A stretch of DNA of 64,000 bases, taken from assembly GCF_002020135.1 (NCBI RefSeq), contig NZ_MPZS01000001.1:186001-250000 (forward strand), in the 5' to 3' direction. The notes below the pieces were generated by a model. That model was not told the DNA's origin. It did no database searches and saw only the letters and a list, made by a program, of their open reading frames with translations. The position numbers were made by a program, and so were the translations under genes. Below are positions 28,072 to 38,269 of this stretch, one piece after another. Numbering within the stretch: position 1 is the first letter of the stretch; the number at the start of each line of letters is the position of its first letter. This DNA is from Thioclava marina. GTDB lineage: Bacteria > Pseudomonadota > Alphaproteobacteria > Rhodobacterales > Rhodobacteraceae.

Positions 28072-29623
28072 GCGCCGCGCGCTCGCGGCGAGCCTTGCCG
28101 GTTTGCTGATCCTCGCTCCGGCCAGCGTGCTGCGGGCCGAGGTCGATCAACCCATGTCCGCGATCGACTGGCTCTCGCATTCGGTGGCCAATGCGCCGCA
28201 CAATGAGACGCCTGCCCCGAAGGAGCGGATCACTGGCGCGGGCGGGATCGAGGATATCGCCGTGCTCTCGCTCGATGCGCCCTCGGCCGACACGCTGGGG
28301 TTGCTGCCGGCCGAGCGCACGGGCCTGCCTCGCACGCTCTGGGGCAAGACGCCCGAGCCGGAACTGGCCCGGGCATTGCGCGCGATGCCCCTCGACCAGC
28401 TCCCCGCGCTCCAAAGCCTGACGATGACGCTGCTGCTGACCGAGCTGAACCCGCCGGAGATTGCCGCGTCCGCGCAACGCAACCAGCTCTTTCTCGCCCG
28501 GGTCGATCGGCTGCTCGACATGGGCGCGCTCGATCAGGCCCATGCGCTGCTGTCGCAGGCGGCAACGAACGATCCCGAGATTTTCCGGCGCAGTTTCGAC
28601 GTGGCGCTGCTGCTGGGGCAGGAACGTCGCGCCTGCAAGATCATCGAACGCAGCCCCTCGATCGCGCCCTCCTACGCGGCGCGGATCTTCTGCCTTGCGC
28701 GCAACGGACAATGGGATCTCGCTGAGCTTACCTTCGGTACCGGCAAGGTTCTGGGTCAGATCCCGGCCTCCGAGGTGAGCTTGCTCGAGCAGTTCCTCGA
28801 CCCGATGCTGGCCGAGGGCGCCGAGGATATGCCCCCGCCCGATCCGGTCACGCCGCTGAGCTACAAGATGATGGAGGCGATCGGCCAACCGCTGCCAACC
28901 TCGGTTCTGCCGCTGGCTTTCGCGCAAGCCGATCTGACCGAGAACAACGGCTGGAAATCCCAGCTTGAGGCGGCGGAACGGCTGGCGCGTGCGGGCGTGC
29001 TCGATCCCAATCGCCTTCTGGGCCTTTATACGGAACGCAAGGCGGCCGCGTCGGGGGCGCTGTGGGACCGGGTTTCGGCGGTGTCCGAACTCGATAAGGC
29101 GCTGGCCGCGGGCGACACGAAAGCCGTCTCGCGCGCCCTGCCCCGCGCTTACAAGGCGATGGCGGAAAACGAACTCGAGCCGGTCCTCGCCGCGCTTTTC
29201 GGCGATCAGCTTTCGGGCATGACGCTCTCGGGCAAGGCCGCGCGGCTGGCTTTCGAGCTGAGCCTGCTGACCCCGAACTATGAGGAGAACGCACGCATCG
29301 GCGCCGAGGCAGATCCCCGCGGAGATCTGCTCGCGGGGCTGGCACAGGGCGACACCTCTCAAATGCGTACACGCGACAGTCTCGGCCGCACCCTCAAGGT
29401 GGTGTTCGACGCCCCCCCGACTGCGGCCGCGGATCGCTATGAGGGGCTTTTGCCAGACCAGCTCGGCCTCGCGATCATCGAGGCGATCGGCGACGTCACC
29501 GAAGGCGCGAAGGGCGATTACCCGCGGCTTCAGGACGGGCTGCGACTGCTGCGCCTCGTCGGGCTGGAATCGACCGCGCGGCGCACTGCAATCGAACTTA
29601 TGGTGCTGGAGCGGCGCGGATGA
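28040..29623 (+). CDS. Conserved hypothetical exported/periplasmic protein
   Basis: The 527-residue product has an N-terminal signal sequence (ALAASLAGLLILAPASVLRA, ending near residue 33) and no other membrane helix. The rest is mostly helical, rich in Ala/Leu/Glu with repeated helix pairs, which suggests a TPR/alpha-solenoid fold; that is inference. The start is a GTG at 28040 with GGAGGGG in front; a later GTG at 28061 would also keep the signal peptide. The stop overlaps the xerD start (ATGA). I do not recognise a characterised family. Confidence 0.75.
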   Translation: MLAAGERVGTERRALAASLAGLLILAPASVLRAEVDQPMSAIDWLSHSVANAPHNETPAPKERITGAGGIEDIAVLSLDAPSADTLGLLPAERTGLPRTLWGKTPEPELARALRAMPLDQLPALQSLTMTLLLTELNPPEIAASAQRNQLFLARVDRLLDMGALDQAHALLSQAATNDPEIFRRSFDVALLLGQERRACKIIERSPSIAPSYAARIFCLARNGQWDLAELTFGTGKVLGQIPASEVSLLEQFLDPMLAEGAEDMPPPDPVTPLSYKMMEAIGQPLPTSVLPLAFAQADLTENNGWKSQLEAAERLARAGVLDPNRLLGLYTERKAAASGALWDRVSAVSELDKALAAGDTKAVSRALPRAYKAMAENELEPVLAALFGDQLSGMTLSGKAARLAFELSLLTPNYEENARIGAEADPRGDLLAGLAQGDTSQMRTRDSLGRTLKVVFDAPPTAAADRYEGLLPDQLGLAIIEAIGDVTEGAKGDYPRLQDGLRLLRLVGLESTARRTAIELMVLERRG

Positions 29624-30585
29624 ACGACGCGCCGCCCGATGCACGCTGGCTGCCCGCCTTTCTCGAAGCGCAAGCCGCCGAAGCGGGGGCCGCGCGCAAC
29701 ACGATCCTCGGATATGGGCGTGACCTCAATGACTTCGCGGGCTTTCTTCAAGCGAAAGGCCTGAGCTACGCGACCCTTACTCGCGAGAATATCGAGACCT
29801 ACCTGATCCGCTGTGAGGCCGACGGGCTCGCGAAATCGACCCGCGCGCGACGTCTGAGCGCGATCCGGCAGCTTTTTCGTTTTGCCTATGAAGAGGGCTG
29901 GCGCGCCGACAATCCCGCGATCCGCATCTCCGGCCCGGGCCGCGCGAAACGCTTGCCCAAGACGCTTTCGCTCGAAGAGGTCGAAGCCTTGCTGGAGGCC
30001 GCCCGCGATCAGGGACGTTCCGCCCGCGACCAGATCCGCAACCGCTGCCTGATGGAATTGCTCTATGCCACGGGGATGCGAGTTTCCGAGCTCGTCTCCC
30101 TACCCGTCTCTGCCGCGCGGGGCGATCCGCGGATGCTTCTGGTGCGCGGCAAGGGTGACAAGGAACGCATGGTGCCACTCTCACCGCCCGCGCGTGAGGC
30201 GCTGGCCGACTGGCTCAGAGCACGCGATGCCGCCGAGGAAGAGGCGCATGTCCGACACCGTGCCCCCTCCTCTCGGTTTCTCTTTCCCTCGCCGGGAAAG
30301 GAAGGCCACCTGACCCGGCAATCCTTTCACCGATTGCTCAAGGATATCGCGGTGAATGCGGGGATCAGCCCCGCCAAGGTCACGCCCCATGTGCTGCGCC
30401 ACGCCTTCGCGACTCATCTTCTGCAAGGCGGGGCCGATCTGCGCGCGATCCAGATGCTGCTGGGCCATGCCGATCTCTCGACCACCGAGATCTATACCCA
30501 TGTGCTCGACGAGCGGCTCAAGGAACTGGTGCTTCAGCATCACCCGCTAGCCAAACCGCGCGGCAATCGGCACGGCGACGCTTGA
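29620..30585 (+). CDS. xerD: Site-specific tyrosine recombinase XerD
   Basis: XerD with XerC resolves chromosome dimers at dif at the division septum under FtsK control. The 321-residue protein has the SAM-like N-terminal domain (residues 8-105). The catalytic domain carries R154 (TGMRVSEL), K178 (VRGKGDKERMVPL), H257/R260 (HVLRHAFATHLL), H283 (LGHADLSTTEIYTHV) and the nucleophile Y292. A lone chromosomal copy without att sites or phage genes argues for the housekeeping Xer protein. Its start overlaps the upstream gene as ATGA. Confidence 0.9.
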   Translation: MNDAPPDARWLPAFLEAQAAEAGAARNTILGYGRDLNDFAGFLQAKGLSYATLTRENIETYLIRCEADGLAKSTRARRLSAIRQLFRFAYEEGWRADNPAIRISGPGRAKRLPKTLSLEEVEALLEAARDQGRSARDQIRNRCLMELLYATGMRVSELVSLPVSAARGDPRMLLVRGKGDKERMVPLSPPAREALADWLRARDAAEEEAHVRHRAPSSRFLFPSPGKEGHLTRQSFHRLLKDIAVNAGISPAKVTPHVLRHAFATHLLQGGADLRAIQMLLGHADLSTTEIYTHVLDERLKELVLQHHPLAKPRGNRHGDA

Positions 30586-30618
30586 ATGCGCCACGGCGCG
30601 GCCCCATAACCTAAGCCC

Positions 30619-31929
30619 ATGGAAAACACTCTCGATATTGCCTTCTGGATCACCGCCGGCGCGATCGTTCTGCTTCTGGCGCTCTCGGCCTTCTTCTCGG
30701 GCTCTGAAACCGCGCTGACGGCCGCGAGCCGCGCCAAGCTGCGTGCGCAGGCCGACAAGGGCGAAACGGGCGCGAAGACCGCGCTGGAGGTCACCGAAGA
30801 CAGCGAGCGGCTGATCGGTGCGATCCTGCTGGGCAATAACGTGGTCAACATCCTCTCGGCGGCGCTGGCCACCGCGCTTCTGACCCGGATCTTCGGGCAA
30901 TCGGGCGTGGCCCTCGCGACGGTGGTGATGACGCTCCTTGTGCTGATCTTCTCCGAAGTCCTGCCGAAGACCTACGCGATCACCCTGCCCGAAAAAGTCG
31001 CCGCCAAGGTCGCCGGTCCGATCCGCGTCGTGACCTTCGTGCTCGCCCCCATCGTCGCTGTGGTACGGATGATCGTGCGCGGCATCCTTTATGCCTTCGG
31101 CATGCGCACCGACAAGAACACCCATATGTTCTCGATCCACGAGGAGATCGCGGGCGCACTGGCGCTGGGTCAGTCCGAGGGAACGGTCGACAAGGAAGAC
31201 CGAGACCGCCTGCTGGGCGCGCTCGATCTGGGCAATCGCACGGTCGAGGAGATCATGCTGCACCGCTCGCAGATCGAGATGCTCGATATCGAGCAGGACC
31301 CGGATTCGATCCTCACGGCGGTGCTTTCCTCGCCCCATACACGCCTGCCCCTCTATCGCGGCGAGCGCGAGAACGTGGTTGGCGTGATCCATTCGAAAGA
31401 CCTGCTGCGCGCGGTGGAGAAAGTCATGCGCGGAGGCGACGGCACACTCGAGAGCATCTCCGATCTCGACCTCACCAAGGTGATGATGAAGCCCTATTTC
31501 GTGCCCGAGACGACGCCTCTCGACGAGCAGATGCAGGAATTCCTCAAGCGTCGCACCCATTTCGCGCTGGTGGTGGACGAGTATGGCGACCTGCGCGGAT
31601 TGCTGACGCTCGAGGACATCCTCGAGGAAATCGTGGGCGAGATCACCGATGAATTCGACCCCAAGGCCGAGCGCAACCTCAAGCCCACCGAAAGCGGCGA
31701 TTACATAGTCGACGGTTCGATGACGATCCGCGATCTCAACCGCGAGACCGACTGGAGCCTGCCCGATGACGAGGCCAACACGATCGCGGGCCTGGTGATC
31801 CACGAGGCGCAGACGATCCCGACGGAAGGTCAGGTCTTCTCCTTCCATGGCTTCCGCTTCGAGGTGCTGACGCGCAAGGACAACCGGCTGACCCGCCTCA
31901 AGATCCGCCCGCTGATCCCCGGCGCGTGA
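30619..31929 (+). CDS. CNNM/CorC-type transporter-associated protein (DUF21-CBS-CorC_HlyC)
   Basis: The 436-residue protein has an N-terminal DUF21 membrane domain (residues 10-180, about four helices, with ALSAFFSGSETALTAASRAKL). A pair of CBS domains follows (about 200-340, including FALVVDEYGDLRGLLTLEDIL), then a C-terminal CorC_HlyC domain. Relatives are linked to Mg2+/Co2+ efflux or homeostasis; older names call them hemolysin-like. It follows xerD by 33 bp and probably belongs to the same unit. A dispersed repeat overlaps its stop codon. Confidence 0.9.
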   Translation: MENTLDIAFWITAGAIVLLLALSAFFSGSETALTAASRAKLRAQADKGETGAKTALEVTEDSERLIGAILLGNNVVNILSAALATALLTRIFGQSGVALATVVMTLLVLIFSEVLPKTYAITLPEKVAAKVAGPIRVVTFVLAPIVAVVRMIVRGILYAFGMRTDKNTHMFSIHEEIAGALALGQSEGTVDKEDRDRLLGALDLGNRTVEEIMLHRSQIEMLDIEQDPDSILTAVLSSPHTRLPLYRGERENVVGVIHSKDLLRAVEKVMRGGDGTLESISDLDLTKVMMKPYFVPETTPLDEQMQEFLKRRTHFALVVDEYGDLRGLLTLEDILEEIVGEITDEFDPKAERNLKPTESGDYIVDGSMTIRDLNRETDWSLPDDEANTIAGLVIHEAQTIPTEGQVFSFHGFRFEVLTRKDNRLTRLKIRPLIPGA

Positions 31930-31992
31930 GGGGGCGCTGCCCCCCGCTGCGCTGACGCGCTGCCCCCGGGATATTTATGTCCAAGTCGAAGG
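31928..31992 (+). repeat. Dispersed hairpin repeat, copy E
   Basis: The copy starts within the stop codon of the CorC-type gene. It reads GAGGGGGCGCTGCCCCC, an almost perfect variable hairpin GCTGCGC-TGAC-GCGCTGC with one T-T mismatch, then CCCCCGGGATATTTATGTCC and AAGTCGAAGG. Confidence 0.85.
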
Positions 31993-31999
31993 TGCGCGA

Positions 32000-32245
32000 T
32001 CAATCGCAGGCGCAGCCCGGCCCCTTGTGGCAGGCTTTCGAGCGGCTGATGCAACTGTCGCCGCAAGCCTTCCCCTTCGAGCAGTGCTTGCAGCATTTCG
32101 CATGGACCACGCCTGTCTGATGAGCGATCTGGAACAGCGCATCCCTGGTCCCGACCGCGGAACGATCTCGTTCGGGAGCCGTTTGCGCAGCTCCCACGGA
32201 CGCCGCCAAGACGAATGCGACGATACTTGCCGTGACTTTGGACAT
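32000..32245 (-). CDS. Small secreted Cys-rich protein (81 aa)
   Basis: The product has a signal peptide (cleavage near AAQ, residue 20), a short polar spacer and a compact C-terminus with eight cysteines. The pattern is CCKHC - GKACGDSC - ACHKGPGCACD. Proteins with this CCKxC/GKxCGDxC pattern are widespread in proteobacteria as hypotheticals; metal binding or disulfide bonding is plausible but not shown. A strong GGGGGAGG ribosome site precedes ATG 32245. It ends 8 bp from repeat copy E and is divergent from guaA. Confidence 0.75.
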   Translation of the reverse strand: MSKVTASIVAFVLAASVGAAQTAPERDRSAVGTRDALFQIAHQTGVVHAKCCKHCSKGKACGDSCISRSKACHKGPGCACD

Positions 32246-32370
32246 CTGTCCTCCCCCTTGACCGCTTCCCACGTTAACGATGGTTAATTATGGGCCGTAT
32301 GGGGTCAAGTGCGCGCTCGGGGCCTGCTGCCCTCTTGCCAAGAAGCCGCGCCGGCCCTAATGGCAAAGCC

Positions 32371-33936
32371 ATGACACAGCACCAGCGCCTCCTCATCATC
32401 GACTTCGGCTCCCAGGTCACGCAGCTGATCGCGCGTCGCCTTCGCGAGCTCAATGTCTATTGCGAAATCCATCCCTATCAGAACGTGACGGATGCCTTCC
32501 TCAAGGAGTTCGCCCCGAAGGCGATCATCTTCTCGGGCGGGCCCGACAGCGTGACGCGCGAGGGATCGCCGCGTCCGCCGCAAAGCGCCTATGAGATGGG
32601 CGTGCCGATCCTCGGGATCTGCTATGGCCAGCAGGTGATGATGCAGGATCTGGGCGGGTTGGTGGAGGCTGGCCAAAGCCACACCGCCGAGTTCGGCCGC
32701 GCCTATGTGACGCCGACCGAGACGCGGATCGATCTGCTCAATGGCTGGTTCATGGATGGCACGGGCCGCGAACAGGTCTGGATGAGCCATGGCGACCATG
32801 TCAGCAAGCTCGCACCGGGCTTCGAGGTCTTCGGGACCTCGCCGGGTGCGCCTTATGCGATCACCGCCGATCTGAGCCGCCGGTTCTACGCGGTGCAATT
32901 CCACCCGGAAGTGCATCACACGCCGAACGGAAAGACCCTCTACGAGAATTTCATCCGTGACGCGGGCTTCACCGGTGACTGGACGATGGCGGGCTATCGC
33001 CAGCAGGCGATCGACGCGATCCGCGAGCAGGTCGGCGACGCGCATGTGATCTGCGGGTTGTCGGGCGGCGTGGACAGCTCGGTCACCGCGATATTGCTGC
33101 ATGAGGCGATCGGCGACCAGCTGACCTGCGTTTTCGTCGATCACGGCCTGCTGCGGATGAACGAGGCCGACGAAGTGGTCACGATGTTCCGCGACCATTA
33201 CAACATCAAGCTGATCCATGCCGACGAGTCCGAGCTGTTCCTCGGCGAGCTGGAAGGCGTCACCGACCCCGAGGTCAAGCGCAAGACGATCGGTCGTCTC
33301 TTCATCGACGTGTTCCAGAAATACGCCAACCAGATCGAGGACGCTGAATTCCTCGCTCAGGGCACGCTCTACCCCGATGTCATTGAATCGGTGAGCTTCT
33401 CGGGCGGCCCTTCGGTCACGATCAAGTCGCACCACAATGTGGGCGGCCTGCCCGAGAAGATGGGTCTCAAGCTGGTCGAGCCGCTGCGCGAGCTGTTCAA
33501 GGACGAAGTGCGCGCGCTTGGTCATGAGCTGGGCCTGCCGGCCTCCTTCATCGGCCGCCACCCCTTCCCGGGGCCCGGCCTTGCCATTCGCTGCCCCGGA
33601 GAGATCACCCGCGACAAGCTCGAGATCCTGCGCAAGGCGGATGCGGTCTATATCGACCAGATCCGCAAGCACGGGCTCTATGACGAGATCTGGCAGGCCT
33701 TCGTCGCCATCCTTCCCGTCCGCACCGTCGGCGTGATGGGCGACGGGCGCACCTATGACTATGCCTGCGCGCTGCGCGCGGTAACCTCGGTCGATGGCAT
33801 GACCGCCGATTACTACCCGTTCAGCCACGAGTTCCTCGGCGAGACCGCGACGCGGATCATCAACGAGGTGAAGGGCATCAACCGGGTGACCTATGACATC
33901 ACCTCGAAGCCCCCGGGCACGATCGAGTGGGAATGA
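32371..33936 (+). CDS. guaA: GMP synthase (glutamine-hydrolysing)
   Basis: GuaA converts XMP to GMP with glutamine and ATP. The 521-residue protein has an N-terminal class I amidotransferase domain with the nucleophile Cys84 in [10 protein letters not shown] and the His-Glu pair in [11 protein letters not shown]. The ATP-pyrophosphatase P-loop is [13 protein letters not shown], and the C-terminal dimerisation domain ends in the conserved PPGTIEWE. I chose ATG 32371; a longer in-frame start adds 27 unrelated residues. A repeat copy follows the stop by 7 bp. Confidence 0.96.
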   Translation: MTQHQRLLIIDFGSQVTQLIARRLRELNVYCEIHPYQNVTDAFLKEFAPKAIIFSGGPDSVTREGSPRPPQSAYEMGVPILGICYGQQVMMQDLGGLVEAGQSHTAEFGRAYVTPTETRIDLLNGWFMDGTGREQVWMSHGDHVSKLAPGFEVFGTSPGAPYAITADLSRRFYAVQFHPEVHHTPNGKTLYENFIRDAGFTGDWTMAGYRQQAIDAIREQVGDAHVICGLSGGVDSSVTAILLHEAIGDQLTCVFVDHGLLRMNEADEVVTMFRDHYNIKLIHADESELFLGELEGVTDPEVKRKTIGRLFIDVFQKYANQIEDAEFLAQGTLYPDVIESVSFSGGPSVTIKSHHNVGGLPEKMGLKLVEPLRELFKDEVRALGHELGLPASFIGRHPFPGPGLAIRCPGEITRDKLEILRKADAVYIDQIRKHGLYDEIWQAFVAILPVRTVGVMGDGRTYDYACALRAVTSVDGMTADYYPFSHEFLGETATRIINEVKGINRVTYDITSKPPGTIEWE

Positions 33937-33943
33937 CATGAGA

Positions 33944-34011
33944 GAGGGGGCGCTGCCCCCTCTTTTCCTTTCAGGAAAATTCACCCCCGGGATATTTTCG
34001 CCAATTCGAAT
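33944..34011 (+). repeat. Dispersed hairpin repeat, copy F
   Basis: The head GAGGGGGCGCTGCCCCC is followed by an A/T-rich but perfect hairpin TTTTCCT-TTC-AGGAAAA, then CCCCCGGGATATTTTCGCCA. The hairpin sequence is unrelated to the other copies while the pairing is kept. It follows guaA in sense orientation. Confidence 0.85.
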
Positions 34012-34142
34012 GCGCGAAACGACGTCTTAACCGGAATGGGCATAGCGAGATCTGGCGGTACGGGCGGGGACACCGATGACCGCCCAAGGCGAGCTTGTCC
34101 GGCTCGCCGCCTCTTTGTGGATCGAGGCGTGAAAATCCTCCT

Positions 34143-34208
34143 CCCTTCTTCTTGAGATAAATATCTCGGGGGAGAGGCGCGGAACGCGCCGAGGGGGCAG
34201 CGCCCCCT
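34143..34208 (-). repeat. Dispersed hairpin repeat, copy G
   Basis: On the minus strand it reads AGGGGGCGCTGCCCCC, a hairpin GGCGC-GTTCC-GCGCC, CCCCCGAGATATTTATC and TCAAGAAGAAGGG. It faces copy F tail-to-tail across 131 bp. Confidence 0.88.
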
Positions 34209-34736
34209 GATCCCTGGACGAGAAACCTGCCGCTCGCGAAGCGCGATCGACATTCTGTGCACTGCTCTCGCGCAAGACTGACATGTTCGGGAGCACGAAA
34301 ACGTATCTCGCCACGAGGTTTCATTGCGACTGACCCGCAGGGTTTCCCCTGGCGATCACGATGAAAGCCAAGTCATTTCGCTCGAGCGTCAGTCCTGCCC
34401 TCCCTTGGCCTCAATAGAACCAAAGCCGAACAAGCCGTTCACCATTTTGACGGTGAGCCGTCCGCAAACACGCCTGACGATGGTGATGTCGGCGCGCATG
34501 AAAAGCGCCGAAGCGCGGGTTTTGCGGGGGAGAAACGCCACCCGCGCGAGTATGACCTCTGACGCACGCGACGACACGGGCTCCGGGAGCGTTGCGGCGC
34601 GCGCTATGGGGGCGCGCTTTCCACTCTCCGCGCTCTGGACAGGACGAGGGCGCCACGCATAGGCTCATCCTGTTCCACGAAGCGCCGCACGGGGATGGCC
34701 TCCATCCCGGCGCTTCCATTTCCATGGAGATGGCAC
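34209..34736. other. Intergenic stretch without a supportable gene
   Basis: With the F/G repeat pair this makes an 800-bp gap between guaA and the monooxygenase gene. Open frames exist on both strands (the longest about 110 codons), but they lack ribosome sites, recognisable motifs and natural composition. I see no tRNA, terminator or clear pseudogene. A 7-bp hairpin GGCGAGC / GCTCGCC lies between the two repeats near 34090. The stretch could hold an untranslated regulatory RNA, for which I have no evidence. Confidence 0.5.
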
Positions 34737-35012
34737 ATGGCCCTTTCGCTCACCGGTCGGCTGATCTGTACCACTGAGGCTCAGGCCGAGATCGTGCGAG
34801 GCTACCTGCCCGAGCATATCCGGCTCACGCGCGCGGAGCCCGGATGCGAGCTCTTCGAGGTCACGCAAGGCGATGATCCAATGGTCTGGGACCTGAACGA
34901 ACGTTTCGCGAGCCGGGACGATTTCGAGGCGCATCAGGCGCGCACCAAGGCCTCCGCCTGGGGGCGCGCGACGCAAGGGATCACGCGCGATTTCCAGATT
35001 TCCGAAGGCTGA
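34737..35012 (+). CDS. ABM-type (putative quinol) monooxygenase
   Basis: The 91-residue protein has the ferredoxin-like antibiotic-biosynthesis-monooxygenase fold pattern: LTGRLICTTEAQAEIVRGYL, then TRAEPGCELFEVTQ and WDLNERFASRDDFEAHQ. Relatives such as YgiN act on quinols, but many small ABM proteins have no known substrate. The ATG at 34737 follows a GGAGA ribosome site. Its stop codon directly abuts the aroQ stop on the other strand with no base between. Confidence 0.8.
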   Translation: MALSLTGRLICTTEAQAEIVRGYLPEHIRLTRAEPGCELFEVTQGDDPMVWDLNERFASRDDFEAHQARTKASAWGRATQGITRDFQISEG

Positions 35013-35450
35013 TCAGCCCAGCAGCGAGCAGATCCGGCGCGTCGCCAGCGCATAGCCCTCGATCCCGAAGCCCGCAAGCACCCCGTCGGCACGCAGCGAG
35101 ACATAGGAGTGATGGCGGAAGGCCTCGCGCTTGTGCACGTTCGAGATATGGCACTCGAAAACCGGCCCGTCGAAGGCGTTGAGCGAATCGAGGATCGCAA
35201 CCGAAGTATGGGTGTAGGCGCCCGGATTGATCACGATGGCGCAGGCCTTCTCGCGCGCCTCGTGGATCTGATCGACGATCGTGCCCTCGTGGTTCGACTG
35301 GAAAAGCGCGATCTCGAAGCCCTTCTGCGCGGCCACCGCCTTGCAGATACGCTCGACATCATCGAGCGTGTCAGAGCCGTAGATCTCCGGCTGACGCTTG
35401 CCCAGCAGGTTCAGGTTGGGGCCGTTCAGGATGTAGATCAGGCGCGACAT
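35013..35450 (-). CDS. aroQ: Type II 3-dehydroquinate dehydratase AroQ
   Basis: AroQ dehydrates 3-dehydroquinate to 3-dehydroshikimate, the step after AroB. The 145-residue protein is a typical dodecameric type II enzyme. It has [19 protein letters not shown] with the catalytic arginine/tyrosine loop, [13 protein letters not shown] and the catalytic histidine in [17 protein letters not shown]. It lies 96 bp downstream of the MttB-family gene on the same strand and is probably a separate unit. Confidence 0.96.
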   Translation of the reverse strand: MSRLIYILNGPNLNLLGKRQPEIYGSDTLDDVERICKAVAAQKGFEIALFQSNHEGTIVDQIHEAREKACAIVINPGAYTHTSVAILDSLNAFDGPVFECHISNVHKREAFRHHSYVSLRADGVLAGFGIEGYALATRRICSLLG

Positions 35451-35546
35451 CGGGTCCTCGGGGTGATTTCCGCCCCAATTGGCCCCAAATGCCGCGTTGA
35501 TACAAGCCTTTGCACGCAGATCGCGCGCAAGCGCGACCCGCAGGCC

Positions 35547-37103
35547 TCACATGAAGGCGTCGGGCTCGGCCGCTTTCTTGCGCGCGACATAGTCGGTGAG
35601 CGCCTCGGCGATGCCGGGATCGAGCGCGGGCGGCTGATAATCGCCCAGCATCTTCGCCACGCGCTTCTCGGCCAGCGCCATCGTATCGAGCCCGCCCTGC
35701 TCTTCCCAGGTCTCGAAGGGCCGGTAATCGAGCAGGTTCGTGCGCCAGAAGGCGTCCTTGAAATTGGCCTGGGTATGGGCGCAGCCGAGATAATGGCCGC
35801 CCGGACCAACCTCGCGGATCGCATCCATCGCCTGCCCGTTCTCGGTCACATCGACGCCCTGGGCGAGCCGGTGAAGAACGCCGAGCTGGTCGGCATCCAT
35901 CACGTATTTCTCGTAGGAAGAGACGAGGCCCCCTTCGAGCCAGCCGCAAGCGTGGAGCATGAAGTTCACGCCCGCATAGAGCCCGTTATTGAGCGTGTTC
36001 GCACTCTCGTAGGCGGCTTGCGCGTCGGGCAGTTTCGAGCCGGTGAAGCCCCCTGCCGAGCGATAGGGCAGCCCGAGCCGCCGCGCGAGCTGGCCCGCGC
36101 CAAGTGTGATCAGCGAGGCTTCGGGCGTGCCGAAGGTGGGTGCGCCCGAATTCATGTCGATCGAGGTCACGAAGGCGCCGAAGATCACAGGCGCGCCGGG
36201 ACGGATCAGCTGACTATAGGCCACGCCTGCCAGCACCTCGGCCAGAACCTGCGTGAGCGTGCCCGCGACCGAGACCGGCGCCATTGCGCCGCCCACGATG
36301 AAGGGCGAGATGATGCAGGCCTGATTGGCGCGCGCATAGACCTCCAGCGCCCCCATCATCGTCGCATCGAATGTCAGCGGCGAGTTGATGTTGATGAGCG
36401 AGGTCATCACCGTGTTCTGGTCGACGAAATCGGAGCCGAAGAGAATCTTCGACATCTCGACACTGTCGGCGGCGCGTGAGGGCTCGGTGACCGAGCCCAT
36501 ATAGGGCTTGTCTGACAGCGTCATATGCGCGTGGAGCATGTCGAGATGGCGCTTGTTCACCGGCACGTCGGTCGGTTCGCAAACGGTCCCGCCCGAATGG
36601 TGAAGCCATTTCGACATCTGACCGAGTTTCACGAAGTTGCGGAAATCGGTGATCGTGGCGTAGCGGCGTCCGCCATGGTTGTCGCGCACAAAGGGCGGGC
36701 CATAGACCGGGGCGAGCACGAGGTTGCGCCCGCCGATCTCGACATTGCGCTCGGGGTTGCGGGCCGCCTGGGTGAATTGCGAGGGCGCGGTGGCGCAGAG
36801 CTTGCGGGCAAGGCCGCGCGGGATGCGCACGCGCTCCCCCTCGATATCGGCGCCGGCCTCGCGCCAAAGGTCGAGGGCCGCCGGGTTCTCTACGAAATTG
36901 ACGCCGATCTCCTCGAGCACGGTTTCCGCGTTATGCTCGATGATCTGGAGCGCTTCCTCGTTCAGGATCTCCATGTCGGGGATGTTGCGCGTGATGTAGC
37001 GCGCGAATTCCACCCGCACCGCCGTGCGCTCGGCCCTGCGGGCTGCCCCGCCACCACCACGGGCGCGACGGCCCACACGTTCTGCCTGTTCCGAATCGGC
37101 CAT
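35547..37103 (-). CDS. Trimethylamine methyltransferase (MttB) family protein, non-pyrrolysine type
   Basis: The 518-residue protein matches the MttB superfamily along its length (INEEALQIIEHN-like start region, GGTVCEPTDVP, TLGAGQLARRLGLPYRS and YESANTLNNGLYAGVNFMLHACGWLEGGL). The frame has no in-frame UAG, so it lacks the pyrrolysine of archaeal MttB and belongs with the bacterial homologues, some of which demethylate glycine betaine or other quaternary amines to a corrinoid protein. No corrinoid protein or reductive activase is nearby. ATG 37103 follows GGAGG. The N-terminus is Arg/Gly-rich. Substrate unknown. Confidence 0.85.
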   Translation of the reverse strand: MADSEQAERVGRRARGGGGAARRAERTAVRVEFARYITRNIPDMEILNEEALQIIEHNAETVLEEIGVNFVENPAALDLWREAGADIEGERVRIPRGLARKLCATAPSQFTQAARNPERNVEIGGRNLVLAPVYGPPFVRDNHGGRRYATITDFRNFVKLGQMSKWLHHSGGTVCEPTDVPVNKRHLDMLHAHMTLSDKPYMGSVTEPSRAADSVEMSKILFGSDFVDQNTVMTSLININSPLTFDATMMGALEVYARANQACIISPFIVGGAMAPVSVAGTLTQVLAEVLAGVAYSQLIRPGAPVIFGAFVTSIDMNSGAPTFGTPEASLITLGAGQLARRLGLPYRSAGGFTGSKLPDAQAAYESANTLNNGLYAGVNFMLHACGWLEGGLVSSYEKYVMDADQLGVLHRLAQGVDVTENGQAMDAIREVGPGGHYLGCAHTQANFKDAFWRTNLLDYRPFETWEEQGGLDTMALAEKRVAKMLGDYQPPALDPGIAEALTDYVARKKAAEPDAFM

Positions 37104-37174
37104 GACATCCTCCGCCCGTAATTCCGACCCCAAACTAACGGCGGGAGGGATGCACGATGTCTTGTTTGCGTCCG

Positions 37175-38260
<1,086 letters not shown>

Positions 38261-38269
38261 CTTCCCCCC

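Noticed and set aside
29620-30585. Tyrosine recombinase as a sign of an integrated element
   Set aside because: The protein fits housekeeping XerD, sits in an operon with chromosomal genes, and there are no phage or plasmid genes, attachment repeats or composition change.
34324-34662. Possible 112-residue protein in the gap before the ABM gene
   Set aside because: Composition is shadow-like and I see no ribosome site or family motif. A 62-codon minus-strand frame in the same place is equally unconvincing.
35547-37103. Pyrrolysine-containing MttB
   Set aside because: The frame is open throughout without an in-frame UAG, so pyrrolysine is not used.
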